Counted from the stretch's first letter, positions 38,378 to 48,779 are shown. The stretch is DNA of 64,000 nucleotides from Sphingobium boeckii (GCF_014199215.1 NZ_JACIJC010000004.1:557716-621715), one strand, 5' to 3'. Translations and numbers: made by a program. The notes: generated from the letters alone by a model not told the origin.

Positions 38378-40045
38378 TCAGTGGTCTTCAGGCCCGAAGC
38401 GCTGGCGTCCGTTAACGAACGTGCGCAACACCTTGATCTTGGCGATGTCGCTGGCGGGGATCGCGCGGGGATCGGCATCGAGCACCGTCAAATCCGCCAG
38501 ATAATGCGGGGCGATGACGCCCAGCCGATCCTCCTGGAATCCGGCATAGGCATTGGCGCGGGTATAAGCGGACAGCGCCTGCTCAACGCTGATCTTCTGA
38601 TCGGGCAACCAGCCCTGCGGATTGGCACCGTCGATCGTAGCGCGCGTCACCGCCGCATGGAGGCCGGCCAGCGGATCGAGCGGGGCCACCGGCCAATCCG
38701 ATCCGAACGTCATCGTAGCACCGGCATCGAGCAGAGACTTGAAGGCATAGGTGCCATTCAAACGCGCCGCGCCGATGCGCTTGATCGCCCATCGGCCGTC
38801 ATCGATCGCATGATAGGGCTGAACCGACGCGATCACCTTTTGCGCGGCGAATTGCTTGATCGCCGGCTGGCTCAGATGCTGGGCATGTTCGATCCGGAAA
38901 CGCCGATCCCGCGGGCCATTGGCGCTGGCGACTTCGGCGAAGATATCGAGGATCTCGTCATTCGCCGCGTCGCCAATCGCGTGGACGGTGACATGCAGCT
39001 TATGCGCATCCGCCGCCTGCACCCATTTGCGGACATCGGCGAGCGGCGCGACGCGCACGCCATGCTGATTGGGCGCATCGGTATAGGGCTGGCGGAACAA
39101 GGCGGTGCGCGAACCGAGCGATCCATCCATCAACCCTTTCACCGCGCCCCAGCGCAGCCAATCGTCACCACGGCCTTCGGCAGCGACGATCGCGGCCATT
39201 TTTTCCCAGTCGGCCAGAGGCGTGAAGGCATAAAAGCGCATCCCCGTCTCGCCCTTGGCACCCAACCGGCGCAGCGCTTCGTAACTGCTCCAGTCGATTT
39301 CCGGCATATGCACCTGCGCCACGCCCTTGGAGAGGCCATGCGCGATGCCGCGCTTCACCGAGGCTTCGGTCTGCGCGTCGGTGGGCCTGGGGATGGCGCG
39401 CTCGGCGAGCCAGGCGGCATTGTCCTTCAATATGCCGGTCGGCTCTCCCTTGGCATCGCGCAGGATCAGCCCGCCCGCCGGATCCGGCGTGTTGCGATCG
39501 ATGCCCGCCAGTTTCAGCGCCACCGAATTCAGCAAGACCATGTGCAGATCGAGGCGCGATACCGCAACGGGCGTATCCGGGGTCACGGCGTCGATCCAAT
39601 GCCGGGTGGGCAATTCACCGCCCCATAATTGCTCGTCCCAATATCCACCCTCGACCCATTGGCCCGGTGACAATGCCCGCGCGGCCTGGGCCACCTGCGC
39701 GGTAAAGGCCGCGCGATTGGGGGCTTCGCGCAGATTGGGCTGCGTCAGCATTGCCGACCCACGCAAGAAATGCGTGTGATTGTCGATAAAGGCCGGCATC
39801 AGGAAGGCACCACCCAGATCGATGGTGCGCGTGCCGCGTCCGCTGCCCGCGCGGACCGCATCGGCGCCGATCGCGACGATGCGATCGCCCTTCAATCCAA
39901 CCGCCGTGATGGCCGCATCCGGCTTCATGCCGGTCCACACGCGCGCATTGATCAGCGCGATGTCGAGCGGCCCACCGGCCGCATGAAGCGGCTGCGCGAG
40001 CAGCATGGCTGCGGTAGCCCCGATGAATTGACGCCGGTCGATCAT
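38378..40045 (-). CDS. YtcJ-type metal-dependent amidohydrolase, Tat-exported
   Basis: 555 residues, started at MIDRRQFIGATAAMLLA (GGAGGAAG site), a twin-arginine signal. It belongs to the NfdA/YtcJ group: AFIDNHTHFLRG (metal histidines), ILKDNAAWL, LMDGSLGSRTALFRQPY, VTVHAIGDAAND, RIEHAQHL and FGSDWPVAPLDPL. Characterised relatives hydrolyse N-substituted formamides or related amides. It lies 92 bases before a TonB receptor in the same direction and follows a MocR regulator, with an inverted repeat 56 bases upstream. Confidence 0.9.
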   Translation of the reverse strand: MIDRRQFIGATAAMLLAQPLHAAGGPLDIALINARVWTGMKPDAAITAVGLKGDRIVAIGADAVRAGSGRGTRTIDLGGAFLMPAFIDNHTHFLRGSAMLTQPNLREAPNRAAFTAQVAQAARALSPGQWVEGGYWDEQLWGGELPTRHWIDAVTPDTPVAVSRLDLHMVLLNSVALKLAGIDRNTPDPAGGLILRDAKGEPTGILKDNAAWLAERAIPRPTDAQTEASVKRGIAHGLSKGVAQVHMPEIDWSSYEALRRLGAKGETGMRFYAFTPLADWEKMAAIVAAEGRGDDWLRWGAVKGLMDGSLGSRTALFRQPYTDAPNQHGVRVAPLADVRKWVQAADAHKLHVTVHAIGDAANDEILDIFAEVASANGPRDRRFRIEHAQHLSQPAIKQFAAQKVIASVQPYHAIDDGRWAIKRIGAARLNGTYAFKSLLDAGATMTFGSDWPVAPLDPLAGLHAAVTRATIDGANPQGWLPDQKISVEQALSAYTRANAYAGFQEDRLGVIAPHYLADLTVLDADPRAIPASDIAKIKVLRTFVNGRQRFGPEDH

Positions 40046-40100
40046 TCTTCCTCCGTGCCTCGGATTGACCTGACAGACACGGATCAAGAAACATCCAATA

Positions 40101-40122
40101 TTGGACCCATCGACGGGTCCAA
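40101..40122. promoter_or_regulatory. TTGGACCC-N6-GGGTCCAA dyad between mocR-type gene and amidohydrolase
   Basis: 8-base perfect arms in the 80-base gap upstream of the YtcJ-type gene. No T-run follows on either strand, so an operator is more likely than a terminator. A GGTCCA half site also occurs at 41638-41643 in front of the MocR gene itself. Confidence 0.6.
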
Positions 40123-40125
40123 CTA

Positions 40126-41589
40126 TCAGGCAGGCATATTACCGGCCCTTCGCAACCGCTTGATCGCGTCGCGCGCCTCGCCTTCATCCATGCTGGCGAA
40201 ACCCAGCCGCAGACCGCGTTCCGCATCGGGCCGTGTCATGAAAGAATGGGAGGAGGCAAAGCGCAGATCGACCTTGTGCGCATTGCGTTCGATCCGATCG
40301 AGAAAGGAATTGTCCCGAAATTTCAGCCAGAAAGCCAGACCGCCATCGGGCACGCGGAAATCGATCTGATCTCCCAATTCCTCTGCGACTGTGGTGGCGA
40401 AATTGTCTCTGCGCGCGGCATAGATTCGTGTCATCTTGCGCGCATGACGACGCACCTCGCCGCTGTCGGTCAGGTCCGCCGCGGCTTCTTCGGTCAGCGT
40501 GTTGCCCATGCCGTCGATCAGGGAAATCTCGTGCGCAATGGCATCGATCACCTCCGGCGTGGCGACGACATACCCCAGCCGGAGCGCCGGCACGAGCAAT
40601 TTGGAGAGCGATCCCACATAGATCACGCGATCGGGCGCATAGCTGGCCATGGGCAGAAGCGGCTGCGATCCGAACCGGAATTCGTGATCATAATCATCCT
40701 CGATCACGGCAAAGGCGAATTGCCGCGCCAGTTCGAGCAGACGCAGGCGGCGTTCGGGCTTGAGCGACACCGTGGTGGGAAACTGATGATGCGGGGTCAG
40801 GAAGATGGCGCGCACCCGGTGCCGTCGGCAGGCGCGCTCGACATCGTCCACATCCACGCCGTCGGGCGTCAACCCCACTGAAATCGCCTGCGCCCCGCAC
40901 GCCTGCGCCGACGCCACCGCCGGGCCGTAGCTCAGCGATTCAAACAGGATCGCCTCGCCCGGCTGGGCCAGAATGCGGGTCGCCAGGAAAATGCCCATCT
41001 GGCTACCGCGGGTGATGCAGACGTTATCGAGCGACACCATCAGCCCGCGTTCGTTGCGCAGCATGTTGGCGATGCTTTCGCGCAGCAGGCGCGAGCCACG
41101 GGGATCGCGATACTGCAGCCGGTTCATGCGAAACGCGCTGTCCACCGCCGATCGATAGGCGCGACCCAGCAGTTCCGCCGGAAACAGCCGCCCGTCTGGC
41201 GCGCCTTCGTCGATCTTGCGCCACGGGCCTGTGGGAATGGCCAGCGGCTCGGGCGGGGGCGGGCGGAAACGATATCCTGCCTTTACCGGGCCGGTCTCAC
41301 GGGGGAACACATGCTCGGCGGACACAAGCGGCTGTTCGGGCAACGATGGCGACACTGCCGTGCCCCGTGTCCCATGCGAGACCAGCCATCCCTGCGCGGT
41401 GAGTTCGTCATAGGCCAATACGATCGTCTTGCGATTGACCTTCAGCGCTTCGGCGAGCGAGCGGGTGCTGGGCAGGAACATCGCCGGCGCGAGCCGCCCC
41501 CGCTGGATTTCTTCGATCAGCGCGCGCGTCACCTGCAGGTAAAGCGGCAGATCGCGGGACGGATCGATGTGGATCGGCGGAATGAACAT
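40126..41589 (-). CDS. MocR-family regulator (GntR winged helix fused to PLP-dependent aminotransferase-like domain)
   Basis: 487 residues, started at MFIPPIHIDPSRDLPLYLQV. The DNA-binding domain covers about 10-80 (LPSTRSLAEALKVNRKTIVLAYDEL) and the fold-type I aminotransferase-like domain about 120-487. The PLP lysine is Lys330 (YVGSLSKLLVPALRLGY) and EDDYDHEFRFG precedes it; the usual PSHQFPTG segment reads PHHQFPTT. MocR proteins sense PLP or amino compounds. It is upstream of the amidohydrolase gene in the same direction and probably controls it and the TonB receptor. Confidence 0.93.
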   Translation of the reverse strand: MFIPPIHIDPSRDLPLYLQVTRALIEEIQRGRLAPAMFLPSTRSLAEALKVNRKTIVLAYDELTAQGWLVSHGTRGTAVSPSLPEQPLVSAEHVFPRETGPVKAGYRFRPPPPEPLAIPTGPWRKIDEGAPDGRLFPAELLGRAYRSAVDSAFRMNRLQYRDPRGSRLLRESIANMLRNERGLMVSLDNVCITRGSQMGIFLATRILAQPGEAILFESLSYGPAVASAQACGAQAISVGLTPDGVDVDDVERACRRHRVRAIFLTPHHQFPTTVSLKPERRLRLLELARQFAFAVIEDDYDHEFRFGSQPLLPMASYAPDRVIYVGSLSKLLVPALRLGYVVATPEVIDAIAHEISLIDGMGNTLTEEAAADLTDSGEVRRHARKMTRIYAARRDNFATTVAEELGDQIDFRVPDGGLAFWLKFRDNSFLDRIERNAHKVDLRFASSHSFMTRPDAERGLRLGFASMDEGEARDAIKRLRRAGNMPA

Positions 41590-41897
41590 GGTCGCGCGCC
41601 TTTGGATCAATCCATGCCACGATTCCGGCACAAATCAGGTCCAGTGATTAAGCAAGACCGCATTAAGGTTGTCAATGTCGCAACGGCGAGAGGGCGTTGT
41701 CGGGTGACATGGGCTGGGCCGGCATGGCAATCTGAACGCCGCAATGCCCGCTGCAAGAAGGAGATAGGTGAAAAGACACATGTCATTTGTCAGATTATGC
41801 CTCCACAAAGTCTTCTCTCCTGCTAAGGAGGAAACGGAATCGGCATTGCTATTGGCTCTGTCGGCGTAGTTGGAACGGATGGTTGCCAGAACAGGTT
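41590..41897. other. 308-base divergent promoter region between MocR and MarR genes
   Basis: No gene is supported. It contains TGGAT-CA-ATCCA at 41603-41614, 14 bases ahead of the MocR start, and GGTCCA at 41638-41643, both plausible autoregulatory half sites. The right-hand half is locally AT-rich (around 41760-41850), consistent with the MarR promoter. Confidence 0.5.
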
Positions 41898-42401
41898 ATG
41901 AAATTGATGAGCAAGCCAGAGGATAGCAACAATAGTCGCAGCGCCTATGACCCGAGCAATCCGGGTTTTAGGCTGGATAACTCTCCGTTTTATTTGATGG
42001 CCCACGCGGACTATAAATATCACGAGGATATGGACAAGGTGCTGCATAAGCACGGCGTATCCAAGCCGATCTACCGGATCATGACTGTGTTGCGCGAACA
42101 CCAACCCGCCAGCATCGGCGCGCTGGCCGAAGTGGCGCTGACCAAGCGCTCGACTGTCAGCCGCATCATCGATCGGATGCTCGAGCAAGGCCTGGTGACC
42201 ACCGAGGCCAATCCCGAAGACAATCGCATCACCGAGGTGACGCTGACCCCGGCGGGCCAGCAGACGCTGCGCAAACTGACCCCGATCGTGGGCCGCCAGT
42301 TCGTGCGCGCCACCGAGGGAATCAGCGAGCGCGACATCGCAAACCTGCTCAAGACCCTGCAGAAAATCAGCCAGAATCTGAGCAAATTGCCGATCGAATA
42401 A
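41898..42401 (+). CDS. MarR-family transcriptional regulator
   Basis: About 167 residues from the ATG of MKLMSKPEDS; the ATG three codons later has a better-spaced AGG and is possible. The winged-helix segment is PIYRIMTVLREHQPASIGALAEVALTKRSTVSRIIDRMLEQGLVTTEANPEDNRITEV with helical dimer ends. It is convergent with the aromatic-CoA operon and divergent from mocR, so its target is not obvious; the CoA-thioester operon is a candidate. Confidence 0.9.
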   Translation: MKLMSKPEDSNNSRSAYDPSNPGFRLDNSPFYLMAHADYKYHEDMDKVLHKHGVSKPIYRIMTVLREHQPASIGALAEVALTKRSTVSRIIDRMLEQGLVTTEANPEDNRITEVTLTPAGQQTLRKLTPIVGRQFVRATEGISERDIANLLKTLQKISQNLSKLPIE

Positions 42402-42417
42402 TCCGGACGGGACGTAG

Positions 42418-42438
42418 CCGAGGCGGTTTACGCCTCGG
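42418..42438. terminator. hairpin between convergent MarR and Rid genes
   Basis: CCGAGGCG-gttta-CGCCTCGG, an 8-bp GC-rich stem in the convergent junction, partly inside the last codons of the Rid gene. There is no T-run on either strand, so termination is possible but unproven. Confidence 0.4.
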
Positions 42439-42829
42439 GCAGCACAGCGGTGGCCTCGATCTCCATCAGCGCCGCCGCTTCGACCAGCGCGGCGACCTGC
42501 ACCACGGCCATCGCCGGAAAGTTCTTGCCGATCAACTCGCGATAAACGGTGCCGATCGCGGGCAGGCTGGCGATATAATCATCGCGATCGGTGATATACC
42601 AGGTGAGCCGCACCAGATGCTCCGGTCCCGCCCCGGCTTCGTTCAAAACCGCCAGCATATTCTGCAGCACCTGGCGAAACTGCCCAGCCAGCCCTGTGGC
42701 GAAACGCTCCTCGGCATCCCAGCCGACGAGGCCGCCGGTGAAGATCATCCGGCCGCTGGCGGCGATGCCATTGGCATAGCCCTTGGGCCGCGGCCAGCCG
42801 GGCGGGAGCAGGGTTTGATGGACGGTCAT
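42428..42829 (-). CDS. Rid-family protein in aromatic-CoA operon, catalytic-arginine-less
   Basis: 133 residues. The Rid fold is clear (NGIAASGRMIFTGGLVGWD, VLQNMLAVLNEAGAGPEHLVRLTWYIT, ALMEIEATAVLPEA). The RidA deaminase arginine (PARS) is replaced by Met107 in FPAMAVVQV. Rid proteins are recurrent in 2-aminobenzoate and other amine-releasing aromatic pathways, where imine or enamine intermediates form. Last gene of the operon, overlapping the thioesterase gene by 4 bases. Confidence 0.87.
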   Translation of the reverse strand: MTVHQTLLPPGWPRPKGYANGIAASGRMIFTGGLVGWDAEERFATGLAGQFRQVLQNMLAVLNEAGAGPEHLVRLTWYITDRDDYIASLPAIGTVYRELIGKNFPAMAVVQVAALVEAAALMEIEATAVLPEA

Positions 42830-43242
42830 GCGTCATTCCTCACAGTCAATTCGGATTCAATGATGGTTCGCCAGGCGTCGGGCCAGGGCGTGGCGCGCGC
42901 CTCGGTCAGCGTCATGAGAACCTGGGTATAATCCACCTCGAAACGCGGAGCGCCACCGCAGCCGACACGCACGGTCAGATCGATCGAGCTGTTTCCCACC
43001 CTGCGCGCGGCGATCTCGATATCAAGTATTTCACCCAGCCGGCAAGGTGCAATGAACCGCGCCTCCATATGGACGGTCGGCATCCCCAGCCCAAGCTCCA
43101 GGTGCATGATCCGCCGCGGCACCCGCAACACAAGGGCGCACCAATCCTCGATCGCGCCGTCGCACAGTTCGAACAGCCGCGGATAATAAGCGATTCCCGC
43201 TGGATCGCAGTGCGCGAAACGCACGGGATAGTGCGCGATCAC
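42826..43242 (-). CDS. acyl-CoA thioesterase (4HBT hot-dog family)
   Basis: 138 residues with the 4-hydroxybenzoyl-CoA-thioesterase signature [18 protein letters not shown], where Asp13 is the catalytic position. It probably hydrolyses aromatic or alicyclic CoA thioesters, either as a pathway step or to rescue CoA from dead-end intermediates. It overlaps both neighbours by 4 bases in the aromatic-CoA operon. Confidence 0.9.
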   Translation of the reverse strand: MIAHYPVRFAHCDPAGIAYYPRLFELCDGAIEDWCALVLRVPRRIMHLELGLGMPTVHMEARFIAPCRLGEILDIEIAARRVGNSSIDLTVRVGCGGAPRFEVDYTQVLMTLTEARATPWPDAWRTIIESELTVRNDA

Positions 43243-44402
43243 GGATTGGCGAGATGCTGGCGCGCGATCACGAGGCGCTGCACTTCGGATGCACCCTCAT
43301 AGATGCGCAAGGCCCGGACTTCGCGGTAGAGCGCTTCCACCACGCTGCCATGGGTGACGCCCTCACCGCCGAAAATCTGCACCGCCTGATCGATCACGCG
43401 CTGCGCGCCCTCGGTGGCGTGGAGCTTGGCGAGCGCCGCTTCCTTGGTATTGCGCTTGCCTGCCACGTCGCGCAGCCATGCCGCGCGGTAGATAAGCAAA
43501 GATGCGGTCTCGATATCGAGGATCATCTCCGCCAATTGCGCCTGCACCACGGCATTGTCCGATAGCGTGCCCGCGCCGTGCTTGCGGGTGAGCGCGCGTC
43601 TGGTCGCCTCCTCCAGCGCGCGCTTGGCGAAACCCATGGCTGCAGCGCCCACGGTGGTGCGGAAGATATCGAGCGTCGCCATCGCATGGCCAAAGCCCTT
43701 GCCGCGTTCACCCAGCAGGGCACCCGCGGGCAGGCGCACGTTATTGAACACGATACGGGCCAGCGGATGCGGCGCGATCACGCGGATGCGCTCCGCAATT
43801 TCCAGCCCCGGTGCATCGGCATCCACGATGAAGGCGGACAACCCACGCGCACCCGGCGCTTCTCCGGTGCGCGCAAAGACGACGTAATAATCGGCGATCC
43901 CGCCGTTTGAGATATAGGTCTTGGCGCCGTTCAATAGGTAACTGCCGTCCGCCTGCTCCTCGGCGCTGGTCGCGATCGCGGCGACGTCGCTGCCCGAATC
44001 CGGTTCGGTCAGCGCAAAGGCCGCTATCTTCTCCCCGGCCGCAACGGCGGGGAGATAGGCCGCCTGCTGCTCGGGCGTGCCGAACAGGCTGATCGTGCCC
44101 GATCCCAAGCCCTGCATCGCAAAGACGAAATCGGCCAGACCCGAATGCCGCCCCAGCGTCTCGCGGATGATCGCGAGCGAGCGCACGTCCAGCGCCTCGC
44201 GCGCACCACCAAAGGCCGAAGGCACGGCGAAGCGCAACCAGCCGCCATCGGCCAGCTTCCGTACCAATTCCCGGCACGCGGCATCCACGTCATCCGGCTC
44301 GTGATGATCGAGTTCGGCGACGCACCACGCCTCCAGCCCTTCGGCCAGCGCACGGTGGCTGTCATCAAAGAACGGCCAATCGAGATAGCTCAGATCCGCC
44401 AC
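43239..44402 (-). CDS. acyl-CoA dehydrogenase of aromatic-CoA operon
   Basis: 387 residues from a GTG start (GGAAACTGAAGCC ahead) 4 bases after the enoyl-CoA hydratase stop; the open frame upstream belongs to the hydratase's other frame. Standard features: [19 protein letters not shown] (FAD/substrate loop), [27 protein letters not shown] and the base Glu369 in [12 protein letters not shown]. It would desaturate an acyl-CoA after ring reduction and opening in the anthranilate- or salicylate-type route. Confidence 0.92.
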   Translation of the reverse strand: MADLSYLDWPFFDDSHRALAEGLEAWCVAELDHHEPDDVDAACRELVRKLADGGWLRFAVPSAFGGAREALDVRSLAIIRETLGRHSGLADFVFAMQGLGSGTISLFGTPEQQAAYLPAVAAGEKIAAFALTEPDSGSDVAAIATSAEEQADGSYLLNGAKTYISNGGIADYYVVFARTGEAPGARGLSAFIVDADAPGLEIAERIRVIAPHPLARIVFNNVRLPAGALLGERGKGFGHAMATLDIFRTTVGAAAMGFAKRALEEATRRALTRKHGAGTLSDNAVVQAQLAEMILDIETASLLIYRAAWLRDVAGKRNTKEAALAKLHATEGAQRVIDQAVQIFGGEGVTHGSVVEALYREVRALRIYEGASEVQRLVIARQHLANP

Positions 44403-44406
44403 GGCT

Positions 44407-45222
44407 TCAGTTTCCTTCGAATACGGGCTGGCGCTTGGCTGCAAAGGCTTCGAACGCGCGCCGGAAATCACCAGTCGCCATGCAGATCGCCTGTGCCTGC
44501 GCTTCCATCTCGATGGCGGTTTCAAGGCTGACATTCCATTCCACATTGAGCTGCGTCTTGGTGATCCCGTGCGCAAAGGTCGGCCCATCGGCCAGACGCC
44601 GCGCCAGCTTCTGTGCCTCGTCCTGCAACGCATCGGCCGCCACGAGGCGATTGTAGAAGCCCCATCGTTCGCCCTCGTCGGCGCTCATGGCGCGACCCGT
44701 GTAGAGCAGATCGGACGCCCGCCCCTGTCCGATGATCCGCGGCAGGATGGCGCACGCCCCCATGTCGCAGCCGGCCAAGCCGACGCGGGTGAAGAGAAAC
44801 GCCGTCTTGGCTTCGGGCGTGGCCAGACGCAGGTCGGACGCCATCGCCATGATCGCCCCCGCACCGACGCACACGCCATCCACCGCCGCGATGATCGGCT
44901 GCGGGCAGCCGCGCATCGCCTTCACCAGATCGCCCGTCATACGGGTGAAGGCGATCAGTTCGGGCATTGCCATTTTGGTCAGTGGGCCGATAATATCATG
45001 CACATCGCCGCCCGAGCTGAAATTGCCGCCGGCACCCGTCACGATTACGGCCTTCACCGCATTGGCATAGACGAGATCGCGAAACAGATCGCGCAATTCG
45101 GCATAGGATTCGAATGTCAGCGGGTTCTTGCGCTCCGGGCGGTTCAGCGTGATCGTCGCGATACCCGCCGCATAATCCCAGCGGAAATGCTCAGCGCTAT
45201 AGGTTTCAGGATTCAAGCTCAT
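44407..45222 (-). CDS. enoyl-CoA hydratase/isomerase-family protein of aromatic-CoA operon
   Basis: 271 residues of the crotonase family: [31 protein letters not shown] (oxyanion hole), [22 protein letters not shown] and a helical tail ([14 protein letters not shown]). The enzymes hydrate, isomerise or hydrolytically open CoA thioesters; ring opening of an alicyclic oxo-acyl-CoA is plausible here. It overlaps the MarR gene by 17 bases. Confidence 0.92.
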   Translation of the reverse strand: MSLNPETYSAEHFRWDYAAGIATITLNRPERKNPLTFESYAELRDLFRDLVYANAVKAVIVTGAGGNFSSGGDVHDIIGPLTKMAMPELIAFTRMTGDLVKAMRGCPQPIIAAVDGVCVGAGAIMAMASDLRLATPEAKTAFLFTRVGLAGCDMGACAILPRIIGQGRASDLLYTGRAMSADEGERWGFYNRLVAADALQDEAQKLARRLADGPTFAHGITKTQLNVEWNVSLETAIEMEAQAQAICMATGDFRRAFEAFAAKRQPVFEGN

Positions 45223-45700
45223 TCTCCTCTACCATTTCGTCCGCAATTGACGCCTTCAGCACGCCAAGCAGCGCGAAGAGCTGTTCGCTCTCCTTTTTGT
45301 CCATTCCCTTGAACATCGCATCGATCCAGCGATGATGCCCCTGCGCCAGATCGTCGAAAGATGCTTGCCCCTGCTCGGTCAGCCGCACGATCGAAACGCG
45401 GCCATCGGTCGGACTGGGCTCCATTTGGACCAGCCTTTCCTTGGAAAGCGCCTGCACCACCGCGGTCACATTGCCATTGGAAACAAGCAGCAGCCGGGAT
45501 AATGCCGACATCGTCAGCCCGTCGGGATTGCGGTCCAGCGTGGCCATCACGTCGAAACGCGGCAGCGTGGCACCTCGCTCGGACAAGCGTCGCCGGACGC
45601 GCTTTTCGATCACCGTGGAGCAGCTTAGCAAACGGAGCCAGAGACGCACGTTGACACGATCCACGCCGACCTGCCCATCATGCTTTTCCCGGATACTCAC
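45206..45700 (-). CDS. MarR-family regulator of aromatic-CoA operon
   Basis: 164 residues from a GTG that overlaps the SDR stop (GTGA) and follows GGAGGGGAAG; longer starts lie inside the SDR gene. The winged helix is evident in [49 protein letters not shown] and [14 protein letters not shown]. MarR proteins inside aromatic-CoA operons usually repress until an aryl-CoA binds. A palindrome in the divergent promoter upstream is the likely operator. Confidence 0.9.
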   Translation of the reverse strand: MSIREKHDGQVGVDRVNVRLWLRLLSCSTVIEKRVRRRLSERGATLPRFDVMATLDRNPDGLTMSALSRLLLVSNGNVTAVVQALSKERLVQMEPSPTDGRVSIVRLTEQGQASFDDLAQGHHRWIDAMFKGMDKKESEQLFALLGVLKASIADEMVEENELES

Positions 45701-46458
45701 ATCACTTCCCCTCCGGCCACCGCCAGCGCCTGCCCGGTGATAGACTGGTTTTCCGGCTGGCACAGCCACAGCACGGCACTGGCCACCTCGGCAGGATCGA
45801 TCAGGCGCTTTTGCGGATTGAACTGGGCCAGGTCCTTGCGCACTGTTGCGGCATCACGCCCGGTCTTTTCGCGAATCGTCGATACGGCCTCTGCAACCAA
45901 ATCGGTATCGGTGAATCCGGGGCAAACCGCGTTCACCGTCAGTCCGGTCGTGGCATATTCGATCGCCAGCGCGCGCGTCAGGCCGATCGCGCCATGCTTG
46001 GCCGCCACATAGGGCGCGACATAACCATAGCCCTTAAGTCCCGCGGTGGACGCGATCATCACGACGCGGCCCGCGTCGGCCGCCAGCAGATCCGCCAGCG
46101 CGGATTGGGTGCAATGGAATAGCGCATCGAGATTGACCGCCATGGCGTTGCGCCACCCTTCAGCACTCTGCTTTGCAAAGGGTCCGCTGGCCGCGGCTCC
46201 GGCATTGTTGATCAGGATCGAGATGGGACCGTGCGCCGCGCGGGCGGCGGCGAAGGCTGCATCCACCTGGTCACGGTCCGTCACGTCGGCCACTGCGCCA
46301 AAGCTGCCGATCTCGCTGGTCAGCGCATCCAGCGGGGCTTGCCGGCGACCGACTACAGACACCAGCGCGCCCTCGGCAGTCAGAACGCGCGCGATCGCCG
46401 CGCCGATCCCGCTGCCGCCGCCGGTCACCACGGCATGGCGTCCCGCGAGCCTGCTCAT
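45697..46458 (-). CDS. short-chain dehydrogenase/reductase (3-hydroxyacyl-CoA type)
   Basis: 253 residues of the classical SDR fold: cofactor loop TGGGSGIG at 12-19, NNAG at 84-87, and Ser137, Tyr150, Lys154 as catalytic set (IASTAG, YVAAK). The end [12 protein letters not shown] is typical of 3-hydroxybutyrate dehydrogenase-like members. It overlaps the monooxygenase gene by 4 bases and the MarR gene by 4 bases. A hydroxyacyl-CoA or ring-hydroxyl oxidation in this pathway is inferred. Confidence 0.9.
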   Translation of the reverse strand: MSRLAGRHAVVTGGGSGIGAAIARVLTAEGALVSVVGRRQAPLDALTSEIGSFGAVADVTDRDQVDAAFAAARAAHGPISILINNAGAAASGPFAKQSAEGWRNAMAVNLDALFHCTQSALADLLAADAGRVVMIASTAGLKGYGYVAPYVAAKHGAIGLTRALAIEYATTGLTVNAVCPGFTDTDLVAEAVSTIREKTGRDAATVRKDLAQFNPQKRLIDPAEVASAVLWLCQPENQSITGQALAVAGGEVM

Positions 46459-48758
46459 GCCTTCAATGCCGCCGCCGTTTCAGCCGCGCGCTTCAAATTA
46501 CGCGTCAATTGCGCCTGCCCCGCCAGATAGGGTGGCGGCACGAAGATATCGTCATGCTCCTGCGCCGCGGCGGCGCGCAGGGTCCACATCGGATCAATCA
46601 GATGCGGCCGCGCCAGCGCCACCAGATCGGCGCGCCCAGCAGCCAGGATCGAATTGACATGATCAGGCTCGAAAATATTGCCCACCGCCATCGTCGCCAC
46701 ATGCGCCTCATTGCGCACCTGATCGGCGAAAGGCGTCTGGAACATGCGGCCATAAACCGGTTTGGCCGCCGTCCAGGTCTGCCCGGCGGATACGTCGATC
46801 AGATCGGCACCCGCCGCATCGAAAGCCTGGGCAATCAGCACCGCCTCGTCCGGCGTGACGCCGGCATCACCCATCCAGTCATTGGCGGAGATGCGGACCG
46901 ACATCGGCTTGGCTGCCGGCCAGGCGGCGCGCATCGCGTTGAACACTTCGAGCGGAAAGCGCAGCCGGTTTTCCAGGCTGCCGCCATAATCATCCGTCCG
47001 CTTGTTGAGCAAGGGCGTAATGAAACTGGAGAGCAGATAGCCATGCGCCGCATGCATCTCGATCATGTCGAAGCCCGCGTCCACCGCCATTTTCACAGCC
47101 GCCACGAACTGATCGCGCACTGCATCCATATCGGCGCGCGTCATGGCGCGCGGAATCTGGTTTGCCGGTGCCCAGGCCTGTGCGGAGGCCGCAAGCAATG
47201 GCCAATTGTTGTTGTCCAGCGGGGCGTCCATGCCTTCCCAGCCGCGCTTGGTCGAACCCTTGGCCCCCGCATGGCCAAGCTGGAGGCATATCTTCGCCTT
47301 GGTATTGGCGTGGACGAAATCAGTGATCCTGCGCCACCCGTTGACATGCACGGGCGCATACATGCCAGGGCAGCCGGGCGTGATCCGCCCCATCGGCGAA
47401 ACGCAGGTCATCTCGGTATACACCAGCCCCGCACCGCCCTGCGCGCGCGTGCCATAATGCACGAGATGGAAATCACCGGGGACGCCATTGGTCGCCGAAT
47501 AGGTCGCCATGGGGGACACCACGATGCGATTGTCCAGCGTCATTTCGCGCAATGTGTAGGGTGCGAACATCGGAGCCACCACATCATTGGCGGCCTTGCC
47601 GGTGGCGCGCGACTGGAACCACCGCTCCACGCCCTCGAGCCAGTTCTTATCACGCAAACGCAGATTTTCATGACTGACCCGCTGTGACCGGGTGAGCAGC
47701 GAATAAGCGAACTGGATCGGCTCGAACGGCAGATAGCGATCGAGCGTCTCGAACCATTCGGTGGAATTGCGCGCCGAATTCTGAAGCTTCAACACCTCGA
47801 CGCTGCGCTCCGCCTGATATTCCTCCAGCGCCGCCTTGTGGGATAGGCCGGGGCGATTAAGCACTTCGGCCAGCTTGATCGCATCCTCAAGCGCCAGCTT
47901 GGTGCCCGATCCGATCGAGAAATGCGCGGTGTGCGCGGCATCGCCCAGCAGGATGAGTTTGTCATAGGACCATTGATTGGAAATGATACGGCGGAAGTTG
48001 AGCCAGGCCGCCGATCCGCGCAGATGCGCGGCATTGGTCATCAGCGCATTGCCATCCAGATATTTGGCAAAGATCTTCTCGCACAAAGCGATCGATTCGG
48101 GTTGCTCCATCTTGTCGAGCCCAAGCCCGGTCCAGGTCTCGGGATCGCATTCGACGATGAAGGTGGAGAGGTTTTCGTCGAAACGATAAGCATGTGCCCA
48201 GATCCAGCCAGCCTCGGTCTTTTCAAAGGCGAAGGTGAACGCGTCGAACACCTTGTGCGTGCCCAGCCACACGAATTTGTTGCGCTTGACGTCGATATCG
48301 ATGCCGAAATGCTCGACATAGCGATCCCGGATGCGGCTGTTCGCGCCATCCGCCGCGATCACCAGATCGTAATCGGCATAGTCCGCCAGATCGGCGCTGG
48401 CCTCATGCTCGAACACCAGCCCGACACCCAGCGCGCGCGCGCGATCCTGCAGGATCATGAGCAAACGCTTGCGCCCGATACCGATGAAGCCATGACCCGA
48501 AGAGCGGATCGCCTCATCCTTGATATGGACCTCGACATCGTCCCAATGGATGAATTCCTCGGCGATCACTTGGCCACTGACGGGATCGTTCGCCATCATA
48601 TTATCGACGGTCTGATCGGAGAACACCACGCCCCAGCCGAACGTGTCGCCCTCGCGATTGCGTTCGTAGACCGTGATCTCGTGCGAAGGGTCTCGCAACT
48701 TCATCGAAATCGCGAAATAGAGTCCTGCAGGTCCGCCACCGATGCACGCGATACGCAT
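46455..48758 (-). CDS. fused flavin monooxygenase/old-yellow-enzyme, 2-aminobenzoyl-CoA monooxygenase-reductase or salicylyl-CoA 5-hydroxylase type
   Basis: 767 residues, two domains. Residues 1-390 form an aromatic-ring FAD monooxygenase: GGGPAG at 7-12, the YERN segment binding FAD ribose, and [22 protein letters not shown] at 271-292. Residues about 395-767 form an old-yellow-enzyme/NADPH-dehydrogenase barrel ([56 protein letters not shown]). This fusion is characteristic of enzymes that hydroxylate and then reduce 2-aminobenzoyl-CoA, and is also annotated as bifunctional salicylyl-CoA 5-hydroxylase. First gene of the operon. The substrate remains open because the CoA ligase is absent. Confidence 0.92.
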   Translation of the reverse strand: MRIACIGGGPAGLYFAISMKLRDPSHEITVYERNREGDTFGWGVVFSDQTVDNMMANDPVSGQVIAEEFIHWDDVEVHIKDEAIRSSGHGFIGIGRKRLLMILQDRARALGVGLVFEHEASADLADYADYDLVIAADGANSRIRDRYVEHFGIDIDVKRNKFVWLGTHKVFDAFTFAFEKTEAGWIWAHAYRFDENLSTFIVECDPETWTGLGLDKMEQPESIALCEKIFAKYLDGNALMTNAAHLRGSAAWLNFRRIISNQWSYDKLILLGDAAHTAHFSIGSGTKLALEDAIKLAEVLNRPGLSHKAALEEYQAERSVEVLKLQNSARNSTEWFETLDRYLPFEPIQFAYSLLTRSQRVSHENLRLRDKNWLEGVERWFQSRATGKAANDVVAPMFAPYTLREMTLDNRIVVSPMATYSATNGVPGDFHLVHYGTRAQGGAGLVYTEMTCVSPMGRITPGCPGMYAPVHVNGWRRITDFVHANTKAKICLQLGHAGAKGSTKRGWEGMDAPLDNNNWPLLAASAQAWAPANQIPRAMTRADMDAVRDQFVAAVKMAVDAGFDMIEMHAAHGYLLSSFITPLLNKRTDDYGGSLENRLRFPLEVFNAMRAAWPAAKPMSVRISANDWMGDAGVTPDEAVLIAQAFDAAGADLIDVSAGQTWTAAKPVYGRMFQTPFADQVRNEAHVATMAVGNIFEPDHVNSILAAGRADLVALARPHLIDPMWTLRAAAAQEHDDIFVPPPYLAGQAQLTRNLKRAAETAAALKA

Positions 48759-48779
48759 TTTGCTGTCTCCTGAATATAT

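Noticed and set aside
40101..40122. Terminator of the MocR gene
   Set aside because: The dyad has no following T-run on the minus strand; an operator is the better reading.
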